The position numbers and the translations under genes were made by a program. A stretch of DNA of 64,000 nt from the NCBI RefSeq assembly GCF_900184265.1, contig NZ_FXXA01000002.1, positions 762,734 to 826,733 on the forward strand, in the 5' to 3' direction. This document shows, in pieces, positions 51,110 through 59,335 of this stretch; position 1 is the first letter of the stretch, and each line of letters opens with the position of its first letter. This DNA is from Eggerthella timonensis (GTDB lineage: Bacteria > Actinomycetota > Coriobacteriia > Coriobacteriales > Eggerthellaceae). The notes beneath the pieces were generated by a model. That model saw nothing but the letters and a program-made list of their open reading frames with translations, was not told where the DNA came from and searched no databases.

Positions 51110-51132
51110 CCTCTCGCCTACGGGCGGAGAGG
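51110..51132 (+). promoter_or_regulatory. Hairpin covering the ribosome-binding site of the EAL gene
   Basis: CCTCTCGCC (51110-51118) pairs with GGCGGAGAGG (51123-51132), which includes the GAGAGGAG Shine-Dalgarno region. It would lower translation if transcribed in full; a TAAAAT -10-like box at 51102 makes the transcript start uncertain. Confidence 0.4.
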
Positions 51133-51139
51133 AGCAGCG

Positions 51140-52897
51140 ATGAGCGATATCCGAAAACTCTCTCGAAACGGCGGGAGCGAATCCACGCCGCAGGATGAGT
51201 ACGGCGTGCTTATGGACACGCTGCGCATCAGCGTCAGCAAGCATAAGATCGATGACGGCTTCACCTTGGTATGGGCCAACTCCTACTTCTACGAGATGTT
51301 GGGCACCACGCCGGAGGAATATGCCACGGTGTACCACAACTCGCCCGTATGCTTCTACGAGGACGACCCGTCGTTCCTTGCCGTCTTGAACGAGTGCGTC
51401 GTGGACGCTTTGGAGAACGACCGCGGCGGCTATACCTGCACGACGGGCGTGCACACCACGGCGGGCGACCTCAAGTGGATCAAGCTTGCCAGCACGTTCA
51501 TCGACGAATACGTGGACGGCTACCAGCTTTCCTACACCACCATGACCGACGTCACCGACCTTGTGGAGGCGCGCAACGCGCTGGAGCGGGCCAACGCGGA
51601 CCTGGAGCGCATGGCATTCGTCGATCCGGTGACCGAAGGGTTCAACCAGACGCGGTTCGACCTCACCGCGCGCACCGCCATCGATGAGGCGCCGCGCGGT
51701 ACGTATGCGCTTGTGGCGCTCGACCTCAAAAAGTTCAAGCTGCTGAACGAGATCCAGGGCACGAAGAGCGGCGACATGGTGCTGCGCTACGTGTACGAGT
51801 GCCTTGGCGAGCATCTGAGCGGCGAAGAGTGCGTCGGCCGCATCAGCGCCGACGCGTTCAACCTGCTCATGCGCCTTGAGCGCTTCGACGTCATGCTCGA
51901 TCGCATCGACGGCATGGTGCAGGACGTCAACAAATTCAACGTTGATGCGGAACGTCCGTATTTCCTGTCGTTCACCGTGGGCGTGTACCCCATCGAAGAA
52001 CCGGGGCTGCCCATGACCATCATGCGCGATCGTGCGAACTTCGCGCGAAACGCCGGCAAGAATGCTCCCAATGCTCGGCATTTCACGTGCATGTTCTACG
52101 ACGACATCGATCACCAGAACCTGCTTTCGGAGCAGGATATGGAGAACCGCATGCATGGCGCGCTGGAGCGGGGCGAGTTCGTTGCCTATTTCCAGCCCAA
52201 GCAGCTGCTCGAGGAAGGCGTCATCGGCGGCGCCGAGGCGCTCGTGCGGTGGATCGACCCGGTGCGCGGTCTCGTGCCGCCCGACGAGTTCGTGCCTTTC
52301 TTCGAGCGCAACGGGTTTATCATCGAGGTGGATCTGTGCGTGTTCGAGCAGGTGTGCGCTTTGCTTGCGTCGTGGATCGAACAGGGCAGGACGCCGGTTC
52401 CGATCTCGGTAAACATGTCGCGTGCGCACTTGCGCGACCAGGAGTTTCTCGCACCATACGAGCGGATTCGCGAGAGGTACGGCGTGCCGGCCTCGCTCAT
52501 CGAGTTCGAGCTGACCGAGACGCTCGTGTTCGGGGACCCCGAGACGTTCATGGGCGTGATCGACCTGCTGCACGCGCGCGGGTACCGCTGCTCGCTCGAC
52601 GATTTCGGCAGCGGCTACTCGTCGCTCAACGTGCTGAAGGACGTGGATGTGGACACGATGAAGCTCGACCGCGCGTTCTTCTCGGCGGGCGACGCCGTCG
52701 GCGAGCGCGAATGGGACGTGGTGGAGTCGGTGGTGGGCTTGGCGAAGAAGCTCGACATGGAGACCGTGGCCGAAGGCGTTGAGGAGCCCGGCCAAGCCAG
52801 CCGCCTGCGCGCCATGCAATGCGACATGCTGCAGGGCTACGTATTCTCGCGCCCCGTTCCCGTCGACGAGTTCGAGAAGCTGCTGTTCGGGGAATAG
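51140..52897 (+). CDS. PAS-GGDEF-EAL protein, probable c-di-GMP phosphodiesterase
   Basis: This protein has 585 residues. A PAS-like region (about 30-150) is followed by a GGDEF domain whose active motif is degenerate (SADAF at 236-240), so it should not make c-di-GMP. The EAL domain is intact: EALVRW at 366, then PISVNMSRAHL, FELTET and CSLDDFGSGYSSL with KLDRAFF. It is soluble, with no signal peptide. It would hydrolyse c-di-GMP, with the dead GGDEF perhaps acting as a GTP sensor, and could oppose the cyclase encoded at 26192. The ATG at 51140 follows GAGAGGAG. The gene lies alone between terminators. Confidence 0.9.
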   Translation: MSDIRKLSRNGGSESTPQDEYGVLMDTLRISVSKHKIDDGFTLVWANSYFYEMLGTTPEEYATVYHNSPVCFYEDDPSFLAVLNECVVDALENDRGGYTCTTGVHTTAGDLKWIKLASTFIDEYVDGYQLSYTTMTDVTDLVEARNALERANADLERMAFVDPVTEGFNQTRFDLTARTAIDEAPRGTYALVALDLKKFKLLNEIQGTKSGDMVLRYVYECLGEHLSGEECVGRISADAFNLLMRLERFDVMLDRIDGMVQDVNKFNVDAERPYFLSFTVGVYPIEEPGLPMTIMRDRANFARNAGKNAPNARHFTCMFYDDIDHQNLLSEQDMENRMHGALERGEFVAYFQPKQLLEEGVIGGAEALVRWIDPVRGLVPPDEFVPFFERNGFIIEVDLCVFEQVCALLASWIEQGRTPVPISVNMSRAHLRDQEFLAPYERIRERYGVPASLIEFELTETLVFGDPETFMGVIDLLHARGYRCSLDDFGSGYSSLNVLKDVDVDTMKLDRAFFSAGDAVGEREWDVVESVVGLAKKLDMETVAEGVEEPGQASRLRAMQCDMLQGYVFSRPVPVDEFEKLLFGE

Positions 52898-52916
52898 GGC
52901 GGAAGACCGCAACGAC

Positions 52917-52947
52917 GAGGGGCTCCCGGCTCGACCGGGAGCTCCTC
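52917..52947. terminator. Bidirectional terminator between convergent genes
   Basis: GAGGGGCTCCCGG pairs with CCGGGAGCTCCTC with one mismatch, between the EAL gene and the convergent LuxR gene. Confidence 0.75.
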
Positions 52948-52960
52948 GCATCTTCCGGCT

Positions 52961-54778
52961 TCACCCCTCGCGGCAGAGGTCGATGATGTCCTGCTTGGAG
53001 TGAACGTCGAGCTTCTTGTACACGCGCTTCGCGTACGTCTTCACGGTGTTCTCGGATACGTCAAGCGCCCTCGCGATAGCGGCGACCGTCTCGCCGAGCG
53101 CGAGCAACTCGAGCGTTTGGCGCTCGCGGTCGGTGAGGCCGTGCTGGGCGGCCAGGCGGGCGCAGGGGTTCGCGCGCGAGGCGGCGAGGGGCTGCATCGG
53201 GTTCTCGGCGGCGGATTGTCGCCCGATTCGTACGGTTTCGGTACGATTTCCGTACGAATCGGGCGACAAGGCACTCGCGCCCGCGTCCATGGGGGCGGCG
53301 GGGGCAGCGGCGGCGTCGGCCAGGCGCGGCTGGCGCATGAGGGCCGACAGCTCCGCGCGCGTGTGCACGTCGCAGGCGCGGTAGATTTTCTGCGCGTGGT
53401 ATTTCACGGCGCTCGGCGAAAGGTACAGGTCCTGTGCGATGCGGGCGATGGTGCGACCCTCCAGCAGTTGCTTGAAGATGGTGGTCTCCTGCTCGCTCAG
53501 TCCGTACGCGGCGGCGATGCGGTCGAGCTCGGACGCGCCCGCATTTCCGGGCGTCGCCGCGTCGCCGCGCGCGGCTGTCGGCGCGACGGCTTGGGCGCTG
53601 CGAGCCTCGGATGCTGCCGCGCCCTGCTTCGCGGGCGGCGCGCCGTCGGCATCGATGCCGCGCGGGATGCGCTCGCGCCCCAGCAGCCACGACGCCCCCA
53701 GCATCACGAGGTACAGCGTGCCCAGCCCGATGAGCGCGTACCCGGCGTTCGTGCCCGGCAGGTACACGCGGCTCAGCATGCCCGCTTCCGACCCCGCCAG
53801 CAGGCACAGCAGCGACACCGTGTCGCTGGCGGCGAACAGCGGCATGACGGGCACGCGCGCCGCTTTCCCCACCTCGGCGATGGTGCAGGCCAGCACGATG
53901 CCGCACATCATGTAGCCCGTGGTGGCTAGCGTGCCGGCGATGGCGGGCGGGATGGCGTCCACGAGGCCCGGCATCACGAGCAGCCCCAGCGCCGACAACG
54001 GCAGCGCCACGCGGTAGCTGCCTTCCAGCTTGAACGGCTGACGGTACAGCAGCGCGGGCACCGACATGATCACCAGCACGCAGGCGGAGATGCCCAGCAC
54101 GAGGTACTGCATGTGCGTGGGGTCGACGTCGGTTTGCCCCGACAGGCTGGTGACGAACCCGCTGAGCAGCGCGAACAGCCCCACGGCCAGCACGCCCTTG
54201 CCCACGAGCGGCGCGATGTCGGCGATCTGCCCGGAGAACGTGCGCTCGAGCGGCCGCTCGACGCGCAGCTGGGTGGCGCATGCGCACGCCACCAGGAACG
54301 ACGCCACGGTGATGGGGATGTACCACTCCTGCGGGCACAGCAGCACGAGCGCGCACAGCGCGGTGGCGCCCGCGTGGCTTCCCAGTAGGAACAGGTAGCT
54401 GGTGCGGTAGGAGAACGACGGCAGCGCCGACAGCCACAGCAGGCTGAGCAGCGCTTGCCCCACGCCGATGAGCGCCGCGCCCGCCACGAACGCGGCCTGC
54501 GCGCCCATCGGGCACCCGCCCAGCACCAACGCGAATCCCGCGCACAGCGCCACGGCGGCGACGACGGCCGCCCGCGGCCCCAGCGGTTCGCGCACGGCGT
54601 TGCGGGAGCGCAGGACGACCGCGACGAACACGACGACGTGGACCGTGCTGAGCACCGTGCTGTAGGCGTCGCCGTCGAAGGCGGGCACGCTGGCGAATGC
54701 GGTGGTCGCATGGTAGCTGAGAATATTGGCAAGCAGGAGAAACGCATACCCTGCGAAGCATGCTGCGCGCGTCGCCAT
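52961..54778 (-). CDS. Membrane LuxR regulator with two tandem helix-turn-helix domains
   Basis: This protein has 605 residues. About twelve hydrophobic helices fill residues 1-375, as in the other two paired regulators. The C-terminal part has two complete LuxR DNA-binding domains. The first (about 420-482) has YGLSEQETTIFKQLLEGRTI and SPSAVKYHAQKIYRACDVHT. The second (about 541-605) has HGLTDRERQTLELLALGETV and SENTVKTYAKRVYKKLDVHS. The linker contains an 18-codon palindromic repeat (residues 504-521). The second domain looks more canonical. It is divergent from a Tat reductase gene, so control of that gene is likely. A duplicated LuxR HTH in one chain is unusual. Confidence 0.87.
   Translation of the reverse strand: MATRAACFAGYAFLLLANILSYHATTAFASVPAFDGDAYSTVLSTVHVVVFVAVVLRSRNAVREPLGPRAAVVAAVALCAGFALVLGGCPMGAQAAFVAGAALIGVGQALLSLLWLSALPSFSYRTSYLFLLGSHAGATALCALVLLCPQEWYIPITVASFLVACACATQLRVERPLERTFSGQIADIAPLVGKGVLAVGLFALLSGFVTSLSGQTDVDPTHMQYLVLGISACVLVIMSVPALLYRQPFKLEGSYRVALPLSALGLLVMPGLVDAIPPAIAGTLATTGYMMCGIVLACTIAEVGKAARVPVMPLFAASDTVSLLCLLAGSEAGMLSRVYLPGTNAGYALIGLGTLYLVMLGASWLLGRERIPRGIDADGAPPAKQGAAASEARSAQAVAPTAARGDAATPGNAGASELDRIAAAYGLSEQETTIFKQLLEGRTIARIAQDLYLSPSAVKYHAQKIYRACDVHTRAELSALMRQPRLADAAAAPAAPMDAGASALSPDSYGNRTETVRIGRQSAAENPMQPLAASRANPCARLAAQHGLTDRERQTLELLALGETVAAIARALDVSENTVKTYAKRVYKKLDVHSKQDIIDLCREG
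53216..53269. repeat. Palindromic repeat inside the LuxR coding sequence (copy 2)
   Basis: The perfect 20-bp arms 53216-53235 and 53250-53269 (TTGTCGCCCGATTCGTACGG and complement) surround a 14-nt centre. The arms share 19 bp with the intergenic copy at 36821-36872. The element is 54 bp, starts exactly on codon 504 and encodes LSPDSYGNRTETVRIGRQ in frame. Confidence 0.9.
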
Positions 54779-54887
54779 GTTCGATCTTCCCTCCGTGTCT
54801 CGAACGATTCCGCCTCCCGTGCGGATGCTGCGCCTTGCCGTACATGATACCTGCTAGGAGACGTTGCGCCGACCATTTTGGCCGTTT

Positions 54888-54926
54888 CGGGTGACAGAAA
54901 ACCCAGCCTTGGCAGCTCCGGGTGAC
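54888..54926. promoter_or_regulatory. Direct repeat of CGGGTGAC between LuxR and reductase genes
   Basis: CGGGTGAC occurs at 54888-54895 and 54919-54926, 31 bp apart or about three helical turns. The same word occurs at 34884-34891 in the gap of another LuxR/reductase pair. Confidence 0.5.
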
Positions 54927-54994
54927 GCACGTTTTGCGCATGCTCCCTATGCTGGGAGACGTTGTTGATCGATAGAAGAGGGAAGGGGATCATC

Positions 54995-56764
54995 ATGAAG
55001 GAACAGAAGCTTACCCGTCGTTCGTTTCTCGGCCTGGGGGCCACGGCTGCGGTAGCCGGGGCTGCGGGCCTTGCGGGATGCGCGCCGGCAGCGAAGAGCG
55101 ACGCGGGTGCCGACGCGGGCGCGGCCGACGGCGGAAGCGCGACGGGCGCAGGCGCGAGTGCGTCGGGCGGCAAGCCCACCGAGTTCGTGCCGTCGTTCTT
55201 GAACGCGCCGGAGCCCATCGACGAGTCCAAGGTGACCGAGACCGTCGACGTGGACGTGTGCGTAGTGGGCCTCGGCCTGGCGGGCGTGTGCGCGCTGCGC
55301 GAGGCCGCCGAGTCGGGCGCCAAGGTGTTCGGCTTCGACAAGGGCCCCGATGTGGGCTACCGATCGGGCGAGTTCGGCACGTTCGGCAGCGAGATCCACA
55401 AGCAGCTGGGCATCGAGCAGCCCGAGACGCAGGAAGTGGTCAACGAGCTGATGCGGGTCATGGGCAACCGCCCCAACGCGCAGCTGCTGAACTACTGGAT
55501 CGGCAACTCGGGACAAGACCTGGACTGGTACATCGGTACCGCCGAGCACGAGCTGCTGACCAGCGACCACGACACCCCCACCGATCCCGAGAAGCCCTAC
55601 GTGTTCCCCGAGCGCTGCCCGGCGAACGAGAACTACAACTGGCGCGAAGAGAACTATCCCTGCTTTCCCGGCATGGTGCACCTGCTGCCCGACCACGGTT
55701 GGGCCATGCACGGCACGCTCGAGGCCGCGCAGAAAGCCGGCGCCGAGGCGCGCTTCAACCTGAAGGGCGAGCAGCTCATCAAGGATGGCGACAAGGTGGT
55801 GGGCGTGTACGCGTCCGACGAGGACGGCAATATCGTGCGCGTCAATGCGAAGAACGGCGTGGTGCTGTCGTGCGGCGACATGTCGAGCGACACCGAGATG
55901 CTGACGTACTATGCGCCCCAGGCCACGAAGTACGGCGTGTTCTTCAGCAGCATGGATAAGAGCGGCAAGCCGGTGAACACGGGCGACGGTCATAAGATGG
56001 CCCTGTGGGCCGGCGCGGTCATGGAGGACGGCCCGTACGCGCCGATGACGCACAGCCTGGGCACGAACTCCATTGGCATCGACCCGTACCTCATGGTGAA
56101 CCAGGACGGCAAGCGCTTCGCCAACGAGGACGTGGGAGCGCAGGAGCTGCAGAACGCCATCAAGCGCCAGAAGGGCGGCGTGTCGTACCAGATCTTCGAC
56201 AGCAAGTGGAAAGAACAGCTGTCGGTGATGCCCCAGTGCTTCGGTGGCGTGACTCATTACATCCCGCCCGAGCAGGAGGCCGAGTACGAGCATGCCATCA
56301 ACCACTTCGCTGCGGGCTATGCGTCCGACACGTACTTCGCGAGCGAGATCGAGGCGGGCTCCATCATCCAGGCCGACACCATCGAGGAGCTGGCCAAGGC
56401 CGTGAACATCCCGGCCGACGCGCTGACCGAGACCATCGAGCGTTACAACGAGCTGGCGCATGCGGGCAAAGACACGGACTTCTCGAAGGTGTCCACGCGC
56501 CTGTTCCCCATCGAGAACCCGCCGTACTACGTGGCTCCGTTCGGCGATTCGGGCATGCTCGTGCTGATCGGCGGCATCGACTGCGACGTCGACTGCCATG
56601 CGCTCGATGCCGAGAAGAACCCGGTGCCCGGCCTGTTCGTGGCGGGCAACACGATGGGCGGGCGCTTCCTGGTGGACTACCCCGTGACGGTCGCCGGCGC
56701 GAGCCACTCCATGGCCATGTCGTTCGGCCGCCTCGCCGGCCGCAACGCCGCCGCCGGCAAGTAG
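54995..56764 (+). CDS. Tat-exported FAD-dependent reductase
   Basis: The signal of this 589-residue protein contains TRRSFLGLG and ends in the lipobox LAGC, so a Tat lipoprotein is likely. A Gly/Ala/Ser/Asp linker follows. The FAD site is DVCVVGLGLAGVCAL and the C-terminal segment is PGLFVAGNTMGGRFLVDYP. The sequence is closer to the reductase at 22505-24250 (shared NPPYYVAPFGDSGML-like region and TIEELAKA) than to the one at 34989. It lacks haem or FMN domains. Substrate unknown. The start at 54995 follows GGGAAGGGG. Confidence 0.88.
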   Translation: MKEQKLTRRSFLGLGATAAVAGAAGLAGCAPAAKSDAGADAGAADGGSATGAGASASGGKPTEFVPSFLNAPEPIDESKVTETVDVDVCVVGLGLAGVCALREAAESGAKVFGFDKGPDVGYRSGEFGTFGSEIHKQLGIEQPETQEVVNELMRVMGNRPNAQLLNYWIGNSGQDLDWYIGTAEHELLTSDHDTPTDPEKPYVFPERCPANENYNWREENYPCFPGMVHLLPDHGWAMHGTLEAAQKAGAEARFNLKGEQLIKDGDKVVGVYASDEDGNIVRVNAKNGVVLSCGDMSSDTEMLTYYAPQATKYGVFFSSMDKSGKPVNTGDGHKMALWAGAVMEDGPYAPMTHSLGTNSIGIDPYLMVNQDGKRFANEDVGAQELQNAIKRQKGGVSYQIFDSKWKEQLSVMPQCFGGVTHYIPPEQEAEYEHAINHFAAGYASDTYFASEIEAGSIIQADTIEELAKAVNIPADALTETIERYNELAHAGKDTDFSKVSTRLFPIENPPYYVAPFGDSGMLVLIGGIDCDVDCHALDAEKNPVPGLFVAGNTMGGRFLVDYPVTVAGASHSMAMSFGRLAGRNAAAGK

Positions 56765-57022
56765 CCGACATCCTGCGGCGCGCGCGATGCGCGCCGCAGG
56801 ATGCCGGGCGGCTGCGGCGCGCGAGGCCGCAACCTGCCGTACCGCCCGAGGCCGCTCGCCCCTCCCCGAGCGGCCTCGGTGTATTTTGGCCGCCCGCCGG
56901 ATCCTCGGGCCGGGGTTCCGGCGGGTGCCTCTCTTGCTTCGATCGGCCTCGCGTTCGCCGCGGTTCGGTTCGGGCGTCGCTTGAAGCTGTCGGAGGGGTC
57001 GCAGAGCGCTCTGTTTCTCGAA

Positions 57023-57230
57023 TACGGTAATAGAATCGGAGAAAATTTTCGATATTTTACCGTATCAGGCAATCAGGGCTCCAAAACTCCCTTCGAAGGC
57101 GGAGAAACCGTCCGAAAACCGCCTCGCGCGGTGGGAAAAGCCGGATTCGGAGCGGCTGAAGGCGCGCTCCGGGCGCGAGGCCCCGAGCTTCGGTAAAATA
57201 TCGAAGAAAAATTTCGAATCCATTACCGTA
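57023..57230. repeat. Imperfect 40-bp inverted repeat with AT-rich arms
   Basis: The arms 57023-57062 and 57191-57230 both have TACGGTAAT at the outer end and GATATTTTACCG at the inner end, with about ten mismatches between. The 128-bp core is GC-rich. It resembles a degenerate miniature element. Confidence 0.7.
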
Positions 57231-57267
57231 GCAGCCCTGCAGCGAACATCTGTCGCAGGGCTGCTAC
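57228..57267. terminator. Perfect 13-bp hairpin
   Basis: GTAGCAGCCCTGC (57228-57240) pairs with GCAGGGCTGCTAC (57255-57267). It lies downstream of the DUF2871 gene on the minus strand and overlaps the end of the 40-bp inverted repeat. Confidence 0.6.
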
Positions 57268-57351
57268 GCCGGCCGCTCGGGATGGCCGAGGGGTATGCGG
57301 GGCTTGGTCCAAGGCGTGCGAGCAGGCTTCGCGCTGAGAGGGAAGGGGATC

Positions 57352-57780
57352 TTACGCCCGAGCGCTCACCCTGCGATTCACCACGCGCTTGAACATGATG
57401 ACCAGCAGCACGAGGCCGACGCCGATCATGATGTGGCCGAGGCCGGCAATGCCCGAGAGCGCAGCGTCGGGCAGCACGAGCGGCGCGCCCGTGACCTCCG
57501 CCACGCCGCGCACGAACATCATGCATACGGTGACGACGAGCCCCGCGTTGTACACGATGTAGAACGGCATGAACAGCTTGTCGTGCGTGTAGTCGTCAGC
57601 CAGCGCGAACAGCGTGGCGATCAGGAACATGGCGAACCCGAGCACCAGCAGGTGCGGGTGCATGAACCCGAGCGTGGTGGTGCCGTCGAACTGCGAGAAC
57701 TTCGTGAACTCGCGGAAGAACACGCCCGCCGCCGCCCCGGCGATGAGGTAGACGAGCGCGGTGTTGATAAGTCGTTTCAT
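57352..57780 (-). CDS. DUF2871 small membrane protein
   Basis: This 142-residue protein has four predicted membrane helices. It starts MKRLINTALVYLIAGAAAGV, continues FFREFTKFSQFDG and has GFMHPHLLVLGFAMFL with a His pair in helix 2. This matches the DUF2871 family, whose function is unknown; the His residues hint at metal or haem but that is not shown. The ribosome-binding site is GGAGGCGC before the ATG. It is divergent from an aminotransferase gene. Confidence 0.8.
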   Translation of the reverse strand: MKRLINTALVYLIAGAAAGVFFREFTKFSQFDGTTTLGFMHPHLLVLGFAMFLIATLFALADDYTHDKLFMPFYIVYNAGLVVTVCMMFVRGVAEVTGAPLVLPDAALSGIAGLGHIMIGVGLVLLVIMFKRVVNRRVSARA

Positions 57781-57970
57781 GATGCGCCTCCTTGCCTATA
57801 GGTGAACAGCGTTCATTATGGAGGCTCGCCACCGAATCGAAGTATATGTCACTAAATCGTCATCGTACGCCGTTCCTCTAAGGGCGATTCTCGCACGCGA
57901 GCGGTGTGCTACCCTGTTCCTCATCGAAATCAACGATGAAACGGTGCGACAGGACGAGGACGTGGTGCAC

Positions 57971-59152
57971 ATGGTGAACGAGAGAATGTACGGGTTGGGA
58001 GCCGAGCCGAGCGCGATTCGCGAGCTGTTCGCCTACGGCATGGCGCGCAAGGCGGAAATCGGCGCCGACAACGTGTTCGACTTCAGCATCGGCAACCCCA
58101 GCGTGCCCGCGCCCGAGGCCGTGAGGCAGGCGGTCATCGAGCTCATGGACGAGGAGCCCAGCGCACTGCACGGCTACTCGCCGGCAGCCGGCGATCCGCG
58201 CGTGCGCCAGGCCGTGGCCGACCATATCCGCCGTCGCTACGACGTGCCGGCCCAGCCCGAGCAGGTGTACCTCACCGCAGGCGCCGCGGCGGGACTCGCC
58301 ATCTCCATCTCGGCCGTCACCGAGCCGGGCGACGAGGTGATCATCATCGCGCCGTACTTCCCCGAGTACAAGGTGTGGATCGATACGGCCGAATGCACCT
58401 GCGTGGAGGTGCCGGCCCACGTGCCCGACTTCCAGCTGGACATCGACGCGCTCGAGCAGGCCATTGGGCCGAAGACGAGCGCCATCATCATCAACTCGCC
58501 GAACAACCCGGTGGGCGCCGTGTACTCGCGCGAGAACCTCCGAGCGTTCGCCGCGCTGCTCGCGCGCAAGGAGGAAGAGCTCGGCCGCAAGCTGTACGTC
58601 ATCAGCGACGAGCCGTATCGCGAGATCACGTACGGCGACGAGGTTCCCTATGTGCCGTGCGTGTGGGCCCGCACCATCGTGTGCTACTCGTACTCGAAGT
58701 CGCTGTCGCTGCCGGGCGAGCGCATCGGCTACCTGTACGTGTCCGACCTCATGGACGACGCGCGCGAAGTGTCCACGGCGGTGGCCGGGGCAGGACGAGC
58801 GCTCGGGTTCATCTGTGCGCCGGTGCTGTTCCAGCGCGTCATCGAGCGCTGCATCGACGAGCCTTCCGACGTTGCGGCCTACGCGGCCAACCGCGAGCTT
58901 TTGACGGCGGGCCTCGGCGAGTTGGGCTACGAGTTCGTGGAGCCGCAGGGCGCGTTCTACCTGTGGGTGCGTGCGCTCGAGGACGACGCGCAGGCGTTCA
59001 GCGACCGCGCGAAAGCCCACGAGCTGCTGCTGGTGCCGTCCGACAGCTTCGGCGTGGGCGGCTGGGTGCGTGTGAGCTACTGCATCCCGCGCGCCACCAT
59101 CGAGCGCAGCATGCCCGCGTTCAAGGCGCTCAAAGAGTCGTACGAGCGCTGA
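57971..59152 (+). CDS. Class I/II pyridoxal-phosphate aminotransferase
   Basis: This 393-residue protein has FDFSIGNPSVPAPEAV, YLTAGAAAGLAISI, INSPNNPVGAVYS and CYSYSKSLSLPGERIGY, where Lys243 binds PLP. It is an aspartate-aminotransferase-fold enzyme. The substrate is not clear, though the N-terminal pattern resembles the AspB-like group seen in anaerobes. I chose the ATG at 57971; the frame stays open for 150 bases upstream without a better ribosome-binding site. It is followed by an APC amino-acid permease gene, so it may act on the imported amino acid. Confidence 0.87.
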   Translation: MVNERMYGLGAEPSAIRELFAYGMARKAEIGADNVFDFSIGNPSVPAPEAVRQAVIELMDEEPSALHGYSPAAGDPRVRQAVADHIRRRYDVPAQPEQVYLTAGAAAGLAISISAVTEPGDEVIIIAPYFPEYKVWIDTAECTCVEVPAHVPDFQLDIDALEQAIGPKTSAIIINSPNNPVGAVYSRENLRAFAALLARKEEELGRKLYVISDEPYREITYGDEVPYVPCVWARTIVCYSYSKSLSLPGERIGYLYVSDLMDDAREVSTAVAGAGRALGFICAPVLFQRVIERCIDEPSDVAAYAANRELLTAGLGELGYEFVEPQGAFYLWVRALEDDAQAFSDRAKAHELLLVPSDSFGVGGWVRVSYCIPRATIERSMPAFKALKESYER

Positions 59153-59335
59153 ACGAGGGCCTAGGCGCCAAACGACGCCAAAACCGCCAAATAAAAGATG
59201 GCGTTCGCGCGTGTGACGCGCGATAATACGGGCAGGCCGCTTATCTGCGCAAGTGCGCTGGCATCTCAGCGCTTTAGCGCAGCGGAGCGATGGAGAAGCG
59301 CGGCACAACCGCGCCAAGAGTAAGGGGGACCGACC

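Larger units (their letters stand above)
56765..57351. other. 587-bp gene-free region with palindromes
   Basis: The left part holds GC-rich inverted words around CGGCCGCC and GGCCTCG. The right part holds the imperfect 40-bp inverted repeat and a 13-bp hairpin listed separately. No coding frame is convincing, and local composition changes from very GC-rich to AT-rich within the repeat arms. Confidence 0.55.
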
